Assembly: GCA_036732565.1 (NCBI GenBank)
Contig: DAINCF010000153.1
Span: 1-14,097 of the forward strand
Origin: JAIVJN01 sp036732565
GTDB lineage: Bacteria > Acidobacteriota > Vicinamibacteria > Vicinamibacterales > UBA2999
Direction: 5' to 3'
Length of the DNA: 14,097 bases
Positions 7,901-12,804 of the stretch are shown piece by piece. The translations under genes were made by a program, and so were the position numbers. The notes under the pieces are model-generated. The model worked only from the letters and a program-made list of their open reading frames with translations, was not told where the DNA came from and searched no databases. The first letter of the stretch is position 1; the number at the start of each line of letters is the position of its first letter.

Positions 7901-8302
7901 ATCGACGAGACCGCCGGATCGGGCGGCGACTTGCTGCCGTGGATGTTCCGCAAGTTCGAGCTCGGCACGCTCGTCGGCCAGCGCACATGGGGCGGGCTGG
8001 TGGGCATCCTCGGTTTCCCGGTCCTGATGGATGGCGGTCAGATCACCGCGCCGAATCTTGCGATCTGGACCGCCGAAGACGGATGGGTCGTGGAGAACGA
8101 GGGCGTGCCACCGGACATCGAGGTCGAGCAGACGCCAAAGGATGTGATCGCCGGCCGCGATCCGCAGCTCGAACGCGCGATCGCGGTGGCGATGGAGGCG
8201 CTGAAGAAGAACCCGCCGGCCAAACCGACGCGACCGGGCTACCCGGTGAAAGGCAAAACGCTGCGCGGGACGGCGACGACGACCTCGTCACCTCCGAGGT
8301 GA
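4997..8302 (+). CDS. Exported tricorn-type protease (S41 family, propellers plus PDZ)
   Basis: This 1101-residue protein starts with a Sec-type signal (MLRNTVLSVALVLATLGA, cleavage around 18-22), so it should act in the periplasm or outside, unlike cytosolic archaeal tricorn. About 30-300 and 310-540 form two beta-propellers with TolB-like strands (FSPDG, WSPDG, WSPDS). A charged, Pro-rich linker (about 543-570) leads to the S41-type protease half with a PDZ-like segment (about 765-860). AGSGGD carries the likely nucleophile Ser975. ELSVGHH carries His752, and VENEGVPPDIEVE carries Glu1033, which by order match tricorn Ser965, His746 and Glu1023. The tricorn Ser745 position appears to be Gly751 and the Asp966 position Gly976. 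Family members degrade short peptides. AGAGAGG (4985-4991) supports the ATG. The final ~16 residues and the stop codon run into repeat DNA, so the extreme C-terminus may be altered. It appears monocistronic. Confidence 0.9.
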   Translation: MLRNTVLSVALVLATLGARPEANVRDTRLLHQPATSGTHVAFVYADDLWVARIDGSDVRRLTTDDGLESSPAFSPDGALIAFSAQYEGNTDVYVVAVGGGVPTRLTWHPGQDEVQGFTPDGKRVLFTSARTVFTNRFLQLFTVSLDGGMPDALPIPNAASGAYSADGRRIAYNPLGPRFEQWKQYRGGTVSRVWIYDTSTQAIEKVPQPSARANDVDAMWIDGTVYFRSDRNGEFNLFSFDPRANQVKQLTHHDDFPVLNAAAGGGKVVYEQAGYLHLLDPKTNAAQRMTIGVPADLRETRQRFVKGANWIRNAALSPTGARAAFEFRGEIVTVPAEKGDPRNLTNSTGAHDRSPAWSPDGTRVAFFSDASGEYQLHIASQDGKSDVSTVRLNGAGFYSELQWSPDSKQLAYMDNSQALFVLDLASGASTKVAAAKVYGPVSSVTFGWSPDSRWLAYTANTHALAMTLSVYSIDQKKSFPISDGLAEVSEPVFDRSGKYLYLFGSTDAGPVLDWFAQSTQDNRRTRSLYLVVLRNDLPSPLMKESDEEKAKPVESEQKTSPEPKPSTEPVRIDLEGIHNRILDIPAPAGDLSNLQAGEAGQLYYLRASAEPQPAPGPPAQELHRFDLGKRKDEAILERVRDYRISADAKKLLYSSGDEWSIVALQAGQKVNAGEGRLAISAIDVKIDPSAEWAQIFAEAWRINRDYFYAPNMHGVDWPAMRAKYAALLPDVAVRSDLNRVIQWMCSELSVGHHRGSGGDRLETAKTVPGGLLGADYAVENGRYRFKKVYGGLNWNPQLRSPLTEPGVNVRAGEYLIAVRGQDVRPPANLFSFFENTAGKITEITVAPNADGSGARTVPVVPVENEATLRNRDWVEGNLRKVDAATNGRIAYVYVPNTAQPGYDYFKRYFYPQSHKDAVIVDERFNGGGQVADYYIDLLRRPLISYWAMRYGEDLKTPTASIQGPKVMLIDETAGSGGDLLPWMFRKFELGTLVGQRTWGGLVGILGFPVLMDGGQITAPNLAIWTAEDGWVVENEGVPPDIEVEQTPKDVIAGRDPQLERAIAVAMEALKKNPPAKPTRPGYPVKGKTLRGTATTTSSPPR

Positions 8303-8304
8303 CG
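8286..8304. terminator. Hairpin spanning the tricorn stop codon
   Basis: CGTCACCTC (8286-8294) and GAGGTGACG (8296-8304) are perfect 9-bp arms with one base between them, allowing an 8-bp stem with a 3-nt loop. The TGA stop (8300-8302) lies in the right arm. No T-tract follows, so this is a possible 3' stabilising or pause hairpin, not a standard intrinsic terminator. Confidence 0.4.
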
Positions 8305-8351
8305 TCGGCGATGCGTGACGTCGGGGATGTGTGACGTAGGCGATGTTTGAC
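8300..8351 (+). repeat. 16-bp tandem repeat beginning at the tricorn stop codon
   Basis: Three 16-bp units follow each other: TGACGTCGGCGATGCG (8300-8315), TGACGTCGGGGATGTG (8316-8331) and TGACGTAGGCGATGTT (8332-8347). A fourth start, TGACGTAGGGG, runs into the REP palindrome at 8352. The first TGA is the stop codon of the protease gene. Units change step by step towards the REP sequence (GTCGG to GTAGG), as if grown by slippage between the gene end and the repeat. Confidence 0.85.
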
Positions 8352-8379
8352 GTAGGGGCGGCTCGCGAGCCGCCCCTAT
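8352..8379. repeat. REP-type palindrome, copy 3 (between tricorn and RAYT genes)
   Basis: A 28-bp palindrome that starts GTAGGGGCGGCTCG, with the reverse complement following and only the last base changed (T for C). It lies between the 3' ends of the convergent tricorn and RAYT genes, about 40 bp from the RAYT stop. The rest of this gap (8380-8418) shows nothing recognisable. Confidence 0.9.
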
Positions 8380-8418
8380 ACAGACCGGGCTCCTACACGG
8401 ACCGTCTTACCTGAAACG

Positions 8419-8967
8419 CTACGGTTCGACGTTCAGCGAATCGATCGCCCACTGCGCGGGATTGTTCCGGATGTAGGCGCGAAGATCGTCCATCTCTGCA
8501 TCATCCCGCACGATGTGCTCCCAATAGTTGCGCTGCCAAAGCATCTCACCGCGCGTGCCACGAAGGGTATTGACGCGTTTCGTGGATACGGTCTTGAACG
8601 CGCCAATCAATTGACCAATCGGTTTGCCTCTCTCAACATGCTCACCGGCTGCCGCGCCGATCCCTCCCGTCGTAGGGGCGGCTCGCGAGCCGCCCCTACC
8701 GGTGATGATCAACAATCCATGCAGATGGTTTGGCATCACGCACCATTTGTCGAGCGCAACATATGCGTACTGCGACGTCAACCATTGCCATGTCTCGGCG
8801 ACGACGAGACCCAGGTCGTTGATCTGCATCGTCACCCCGCAGATCTCGCCGAACAGACAGACGCGGTGCTGGCTACACACCGTCACAAAGTAGGCCCCGT
8901 CCGAGGTGTAATCCCACCCACGTAGTCGCACCGAACGACGATGATGAATGAGAGGGTCGTACGCCAC
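8419..8967 (-). CDS. REP-associated tyrosine transposase (RAYT, Y1/HUH family)
   Basis: This 182-residue single-strand DNA nuclease belongs to the IS200-like Y1 family that recognises and moves REP hairpins. It opens with the RAYT-typical YDPLIHHRRSVRLRGWDY (3-20). The metal-binding HUH motif is in MPNHLHGL (His81 and His83), the likely catalytic tyrosine is Tyr148 in QRNYWEHIVR, and YIRNNPAQW (165-173) is the usual C-terminal motif. Between HUH and the helix LIGAFKTVSTKRVN lies a loop with RGGSRAAPT (91-99), encoded by a complete REP palindrome at 8672-8699. The reading frame stays open and all key residues are present, so the protein is probably active. The start is GTG with no clear ribosome-binding site, suggesting low expression. 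The gene overlaps no neighbour and is not in an operon. From memory, GGSR-type loops recur in other RAYTs. Confidence 0.92.
   Translation of the reverse strand: MAYDPLIHHRRSVRLRGWDYTSDGAYFVTVCSQHRVCLFGEICGVTMQINDLGLVVAETWQWLTSQYAYVALDKWCVMPNHLHGLLIITGRGGSRAAPTTGGIGAAAGEHVERGKPIGQLIGAFKTVSTKRVNTLRGTRGEMLWQRNYWEHIVRDDAEMDDLRAYIRNNPAQWAIDSLNVEP
8672..8699. repeat. Perfect REP palindrome inside the RAYT reading frame, copy 4
   Basis: A 28-bp perfect palindrome: GTAGGGGCGGCTCG followed by its exact reverse complement. It lies within the transposase gene and is translated in frame as part of the loop RGGSRAAPT. It is the cleanest copy in the window, and its GTAG feet face both ways, so either strand presents the same hairpin. 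Confidence 0.95.
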
Positions 8968-9026
8968 GCGCGTACTATCGGCCCGCGCTTGTATCGTCGT
9001 CAGGGGCCGATGTGCGGGAGGCGGAC

Positions 9027-9230
9027 GCAGGGCGGCTCACGAGCCGCCCCTACACCGAACGGCAGAGGCGAAGCGGCATGCAACCGTAGGCGACTCACGA
9101 GCCGCGCCTGCACAGACGTCAGGGTCGAAGCGGCGTACGACCGTAAGGGCGACTCGCGAGCCGCCCCTGCACCGAACGGCAGGGGCGAAGCGGCGTGCGA
9201 CCGTAGGGGCGGCTCGCGAGCCGCCCTTAC
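9027..9230. repeat. Tandem array of four degenerate REP units, ~59-bp period
   Basis: Four REP-like palindromes (9027-9053, 9086-9111, 9143-9170, 9203-9230) recur with spacings of 58, 59 and 60 bp measured at their centres. Each of the first three is followed by a linker containing GCGAAGCGGC or TCGAAGCGGC and ending CGACC or CAACC. The linkers resemble the 3' end of the adjacent HExxH gene, which continues the pattern after the last palindrome. A half unit (CAGGGGCCGATG) near 9001 may be a decayed further copy. The 267-bp gap 8968-9234 is otherwise empty of genes. Confidence 0.88.
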
Positions 9231-9234
9231 ATTG

Positions 9235-9774
9235 TCAGGGTCGAAGTGGCGTGCGATCGAGCTCGTCGAGTACGGCGACTTCGATGGCGAGGGCCGCGGC
9301 GGTCTCGCACGTATCGGTGAGACCATCGCGGCATTCCCGTGTGCCGATGCGGCGGTACAGCGCCATCACCTCCCGCGGGCCGATCACCTCGGGGTCGCGC
9401 AGGATCTCGACGGCGTGCTGGAGCTCGTGTGCGATGGTCGCCAGTAACCGGTCGTCCGTCGTCCGCGTGCTGACCAACACGCGAACGTGGCGCTGCCGGG
9501 CGTCGCCCGCTACGTGTATCACGCACGAGCGAAAGCGGCCGCCGTGGCAGAGTCCGAACTCCACGACCACGATGGCGTTCGAGCGACCGATCTCGTCGAC
9601 CAGCGCGCGCATGGTTGGCGAACGTTGATCTGCCTCACGAATCAGGCGCCGCATCTCCTCGCCGAGCCCCTTCACGCGTGCCATTCGCAGGCTCACGGCA
9701 TCGTCCGATGCCTCCGCACGACAGAGCGCCATCCCCACCAGCACCACCGCGCCGCACGCTCGGAGCCCCCGCAT
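9235..9774 (-). CDS. Exported HExxH-motif protein of unknown function
   Basis: I do not recognise a named family. The 179-residue product starts with a hydrophobic signal (CGAVVLVGMALCRAEA, about 7-22), so it should be exported; there is no proper lipobox. The core has LLATIAHELQHAVEIL with HELQH at 116-120, the zinc-binding HExxH pattern of metallopeptidases. ETAAA (Glu158 onward) could give the third ligand as in gluzincins. Four cysteines (76, 84, 148 and 156) could form disulfides in the periplasm. Proteolysis is an inference from the motif; the domain is very short for a complete peptidase. The start is supported by GGAGAGG (9783-9789), eight bases upstream. The last codons and stop match the linker of the neighbouring repeat array, so the tail has taken part in repeat duplication. 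Confidence 0.75.
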   Translation of the reverse strand: MRGLRACGAVVLVGMALCRAEASDDAVSLRMARVKGLGEEMRRLIREADQRSPTMRALVDEIGRSNAIVVVEFGLCHGGRFRSCVIHVAGDARQRHVRVLVSTRTTDDRLLATIAHELQHAVEILRDPEVIGPREVMALYRRIGTRECRDGLTDTCETAAALAIEVAVLDELDRTPLRP

Positions 9775-9782
9775 GTCGTCGT

Positions 9783-9800
9783 CCTCTCCGGTCGCCGGAG
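9783..9800 (-). promoter_or_regulatory. Ribosome-binding site overlapped by a small hairpin (HExxH gene)
   Basis: On the minus strand, CTCCGG (9800-9795) and CCGGAG (9791-9786) form a 6-bp stem with a 3-nt loop. The 3' arm overlaps the GGAGAGG Shine-Dalgarno sequence, so folding would hide part of it. The effect on translation is inferred. Confidence 0.35.
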
Positions 9801-9960
9801 CACCGGCGCCGCGAAGAAGCAGGGCAAGCGGAGAGCCGCGCGCACGCGGGGTGCGACGAGCGCGGGTGGGCGATCACTAAGTGTCTGGCGCACTATGAGA
9901 TCGCGGGCGTGATGGCGACACAACCGGCCACATCGAATGGCCAGCGCGCGGGTGAGACCC

Positions 9961-9994
9961 TATCCGATTGGATACGCGTCACTATCCGAATCGA
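9961..9994 (+). promoter_or_regulatory. Paired TATCCGA sites, possible operator of the kinase operon
   Basis: TATCCGATTGGATA (9961-9974) is an inverted repeat (TATCC/GGATA). The related TATCCGAATCGA (9983-9994) starts 22 bp later, about two helical turns. Both lie just upstream of the TATAAT box, where an activator or repressor would act. This is inferred from position and symmetry. Confidence 0.35.
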
Positions 9995-10013
9995 TCGGGT
10001 GCGGGCGCGGCGC

Positions 10014-10019
10014 TATAAT
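10014..10019 (+). promoter_or_regulatory. -10 box TATAAT of the kinase operon
   Basis: A perfect sigma70 -10 hexamer in GC-rich surroundings, about 135 bp before the kinase ATG. The -35 position (TCGATC at 9991-9996, 17-bp spacing) is weak, which fits a promoter needing an activator at the upstream paired sites. It implies a long leader of roughly 125 nt. Confidence 0.5.
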
Positions 10020-10065
10020 CCGCACACCCTCGGCATCTGGTGGGATGTACGTTTGATTTCCACGG

Positions 10066-10088
10066 GGCCCGTTCCGTAGGAACGGGCC
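10066..10088. repeat. Palindromic repeat, second family, copy 2 (kinase leader hairpin)
   Basis: Perfect 10-bp arms GGCCCGTTCC (10066-10075) and GGAACGGGCC (10079-10088) surround the 3-nt loop GTA. It lies in the predicted transcribed leader, 64 nt before the ATG. It matches 19 of 23 bases of the element at 4800-4822 in opposite orientation. No T-run follows, so it is not a standard terminator; it may be a dispersed repeat or a leader RNA hairpin. Confidence 0.7.
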
Positions 10089-10152
10089 AGAAAACTCCGC
10101 CGAGCAGCGGTGATTGCTACTTCACTTTTCGTCCATACGCTCCACTAGTGCG

Positions 10153-12801
10153 ATGTTGTCTCCAGGCACGCGTCTAGGCCCGTACGAAATCGTCGCGCCG
10201 ATCGGCGCCGGTGGCATGGGCGAGGTGTATCGCGCCAGCGATACACGGCTGCATCGGCTCGTGGCGATCAAGGTGATCTCCGAGCGCCTGCGCGATCGTC
10301 CCGATCTGCGCGCCCGCTTCCGCCTCGAGGCCAACGCGATCGCGGCCCTCACCCATCCGCACATCTGTCAGCTCTACGACGTTGGCCAGCACGGTGACGT
10401 CGAGTTCCTGGTGATGGAGTACGTGGAGGGCGAGACGCTCGCGGAGCGGCTGGCGCGCGGCCGATTGCCGGTGGATCGCGCGGTGATCGCCGCGCGTGAG
10501 ATCGCGGACGCGCTCGAGGCGGCGCACCGGCACGGCGTCGTCCACCGCGATGTGAAACCGGCGAACGTCATCCTCACGCGCGCGGGCGTCAAGCTGCTCG
10601 ACTTCGGCGTGGCACGGTTGCGCGCGGAGATGGCGGACAGCGTCAAGGCCGACGCCACTGGCCCGCCGCAGGAGGAACGGCTCACGCACACCGGATCGGC
10701 GCTCGGAACGTGGCGTTACATGGCGCCGGAACACATTCGTGGCGGCGAGGTCGACGCGCGCAGCGACCTCTTTGCGCTCGGCGCCGTGATGTACGAGATG
10801 CTGACCGCGCGGCCGGCGTTCGACGGCGACGACCACCACGCCGTGGTCACGGCCATTCTCGAATCCGATCCGCAGCCGATGCGAATCGCCCTGCCGCCGG
10901 GCCTCGAGCAAATTGTTCGCACGTGTCTCGCCAAGCAGCGTGAGGATCGCTGGCAATCGGCAGGTGATCTACGCCGGGCCCTCGAGACCATCAACCCGTC
11001 TCTCGCCCCGCTGCATCACTCCACACCTTCCTCACCAGGCTTCACGCGACGACGACGTCTGGGCTGGGCGGTAGTGGCCGCCGCGGCCGTCGCAGCCATC
11101 GGCATCGTCGCGGGCTGGCGCGTGTGGGCGACTTCTCCGCCGGAAGTCCCGCACACCATCCGGTCGGTGATCGACCTGGCGCCGGAGGTCGCCTCGCCCG
11201 GACAAGGCGCGGTGGCGTTCGCACCAGATGGTGGGAGCGTGGTCTATCAAGCGTCCGCTGGCGGTCGCGGCCGACTCTATCGTCGATCGCTCTCGGATTC
11301 GACCAGCGTCACCATCGTCGGCACCGAGGACGCGCAAGGGCCGTTCTTCTCGCCGGACGGGCAGTGGATTGGGTTCTATCGCGTGAATCAGCTCATGAAG
11401 GTGCCGATCGGGGGTGGACGGCCCAGCGCGATCACAGAGCTCGAGTCGTTCGCGGGCGCGAGCTGGGGCGCGGACAACTTCATCGTCGTCGGCACGCGGC
11501 ACGAAACAGGGCTCTTCCGGGTGCCCGCCGCGGGCGGGCGCCTCGAGCCGTTCACGGTCCCGACGGAGGAGGACCGCGGAAACGATCATCGCTTCCCCCA
11601 GGTCCTTCCCGGCGGACGAGGCGTGATCTTCTCCGTCGGCACCGGCCCTGAGGACACCGCGCGCGTTGTCGTGTCGGATCTGCGCTCCGGCACGCGGAAG
11701 GAGTTGCTGCGCGGCACTGCGGCCGCTCACTACGTGCCGACGGGGCATCTGGTCTACGCACGCAACGGCGAGTTGTTCGCCGTCCCGTTCGATCTCGAGC
11801 GGCTCGAGCTCTCGGGCGTGCAGGAGCGCATCGCGGCCGGCGTCCTCGAAGGGACCGACGGCTTCCGCGAGTACAGCTTTTCAGCGGCCGGGAACCTCGT
11901 GTTCGTTCCGGGCACACACGGCGGCCAACAGAATGCGATCGCGTTCGTCGACATGCGTGGCCGCGCCGAGAAGGCCCCGCTGTCGACCGCCTACTACACC
12001 GCACCTCGCGTCTCGCCCGACGGCCGGCACATCGCCCTGTTCGTGGGCGGCGCCAAGAACAACGTCTGGGTCTACGACATCGCGCGTCAGACGTCCACTC
12101 GCGTGACGTTCGGGCGGTATCATTTTCCCGTGTGGTCGCCGGACGGCCGCCTCACCGTCGCGCAGGGCCCGCCGGGTCGTCTGCGCCTCGTCCAACGTGC
12201 GCCCGATCCGGGCGGCAGCGACGAGGAGATCACACCTCGAGGACCGATGCAGCACCCGGAGTCTTGGACGCCCAACGGCCGTTCCCTCATTTACGAGCGG
12301 CACAGCAACGAGGGACAGTGGGACCTGTGGACGGTGTCGCCCGGCGCCGGACCGCCGACACCGCTTGTCACCTCGCGGTTCAACGAGCGGAAAGCGAGAG
12401 TGTCACCCAACGGGCGATGGCTCGCCTACGTCTCGGATGAGAACGGGCCTCCACAAATCTACGTTCGCGCGCTCGAAGGCGACGACGCACGGGTGCAGAT
12501 CTCAATCGACGGTTCGCCCGCCTGTGCGTGGGCGCCCGACAGCCGCCGAATCTTCTATCGCGGCATCGATGCCGCCGGCTCCGCGACCAGCATGTGGGCA
12601 GTCGACGTCGGCACCGGTCCCACTCTTCGTGCCAGTCGCCCGAAGCTGTTGTTCGCCAATACGGCATACGGCGCGGATTTCGATGTGATGCCAGACGGGC
12701 AACGGTTCGTGATGGTGCAGCGCGACCCGTCACCGCCGCGAAGCAAGCTGCACTTGGTCCTGAACTGGTTCAAGACACCGACCAGCGCCAGCGGGCGTTG
12801 A
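10153..12801 (+). CDS. Transmembrane Ser/Thr protein kinase with C-terminal TolB-like beta-propeller
   Basis: This is an 882-residue receptor-like kinase. The cytoplasmic catalytic domain (about 7-275) has the Gly-rich loop GAGGMGEVY, the ATP-anchoring Lys40 in VAIKV, the catalytic loop HRDVKPAN (Asp133), DFG (150-152) and APE (191-193), so it should be active. RRRR (299-302) followed by a hydrophobic stretch (about 305-321) makes one membrane segment. The remaining ~560 residues carry PD40/TolB-type strands (FAPDG, FSPDG, VSPDG, WSPDG, WTPNG, VSPNG), likely a periplasmic propeller for ligand or protein sensing. This architecture is common in Acidobacteriota (recollection). The ATG at 10153 is preferred over an upstream TTG because homologues start near SPGTRLGPYEI; no clear ribosome-binding site is seen. 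An FHA-domain regulator follows 3 nt after the stop, so phosphorylation probably feeds into it. Confidence 0.93.
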   Translation: MLSPGTRLGPYEIVAPIGAGGMGEVYRASDTRLHRLVAIKVISERLRDRPDLRARFRLEANAIAALTHPHICQLYDVGQHGDVEFLVMEYVEGETLAERLARGRLPVDRAVIAAREIADALEAAHRHGVVHRDVKPANVILTRAGVKLLDFGVARLRAEMADSVKADATGPPQEERLTHTGSALGTWRYMAPEHIRGGEVDARSDLFALGAVMYEMLTARPAFDGDDHHAVVTAILESDPQPMRIALPPGLEQIVRTCLAKQREDRWQSAGDLRRALETINPSLAPLHHSTPSSPGFTRRRRLGWAVVAAAAVAAIGIVAGWRVWATSPPEVPHTIRSVIDLAPEVASPGQGAVAFAPDGGSVVYQASAGGRGRLYRRSLSDSTSVTIVGTEDAQGPFFSPDGQWIGFYRVNQLMKVPIGGGRPSAITELESFAGASWGADNFIVVGTRHETGLFRVPAAGGRLEPFTVPTEEDRGNDHRFPQVLPGGRGVIFSVGTGPEDTARVVVSDLRSGTRKELLRGTAAAHYVPTGHLVYARNGELFAVPFDLERLELSGVQERIAAGVLEGTDGFREYSFSAAGNLVFVPGTHGGQQNAIAFVDMRGRAEKAPLSTAYYTAPRVSPDGRHIALFVGGAKNNVWVYDIARQTSTRVTFGRYHFPVWSPDGRLTVAQGPPGRLRLVQRAPDPGGSDEEITPRGPMQHPESWTPNGRSLIYERHSNEGQWDLWTVSPGAGPPTPLVTSRFNERKARVSPNGRWLAYVSDENGPPQIYVRALEGDDARVQISIDGSPACAWAPDSRRIFYRGIDAAGSATSMWAVDVGTGPTLRASRPKLLFANTAYGADFDVMPDGQRFVMVQRDPSPPRSKLHLVLNWFKTPTSASGR

Positions 12802-12804
12802 TCC

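Larger units (their letters stand above)
8352..9230. mobile_element. REPtron: RAYT gene flanked by REP palindromes
   Basis: A RAYT transposase gene has one REP palindrome beyond its 3' end, one inside its reading frame and four degenerate copies beyond its 5' end. A RAYT gene flanked by its own REPs is the known REPtron organisation. The GTAG tetranucleotide at the foot of each good hairpin is the mark read by E. coli TnpA-REP, from established knowledge. No IS-like ends or target duplication are visible, so the unit is probably domesticated and not self-mobile. Confidence 0.7.
9775..10152. other. Intergenic region between the HExxH gene (-) and the kinase gene (+)
   Basis: A 378-bp divergent gap. 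It contains the minus-strand ribosome-binding site and hairpin at 9783-9800, a pair of TATCCGA sites at 9961-9990, a TATAAT -10 box at 10014-10019 and a strong hairpin at 10066-10088. I see nothing recognisable in about 9805-9955, and short open frames there have no supporting evidence. Confidence 0.6.

Noticed and set aside
8419..8967. RAYT gene as a pseudogene broken by a REP insertion
   Set aside because: The palindrome keeps the frame open, and HUH, the catalytic Tyr and C-terminal motifs are intact.
9027..9230. CRISPR-like array of repeats at ~59-bp spacing
   Set aside because: The linkers are themselves similar, units are palindromic and degenerate, no cas genes are near, and the units match the REP family of the adjacent RAYT.
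8941..9628. Plus-strand open frames of 168 and 226 codons across the repeat array
   Set aside because: They translate repeated palindromes (SRAAP-like and REPPLH-like blocks) and run antisense to the RAYT and HExxH genes; no start signal or family likeness.
9235..9774. Lipoprotein signal in the HExxH protein (GMALC)
   Set aside because: The residues before Cys do not fit the lipobox, where Gly, Ala or Ser should precede Cys.
10066..10088. Intrinsic terminator in the kinase leader
   Set aside because: The stem is strong but no T-run follows on either strand, and it lies between the promoter and start of one gene.
10114..10152. TTG start at 10114 for the kinase, 13 codons upstream
   Set aside because: The added residues do not resemble kinase N-termini, and the ATG at 10153 precedes the usual SPGTRLGPYEI opening.
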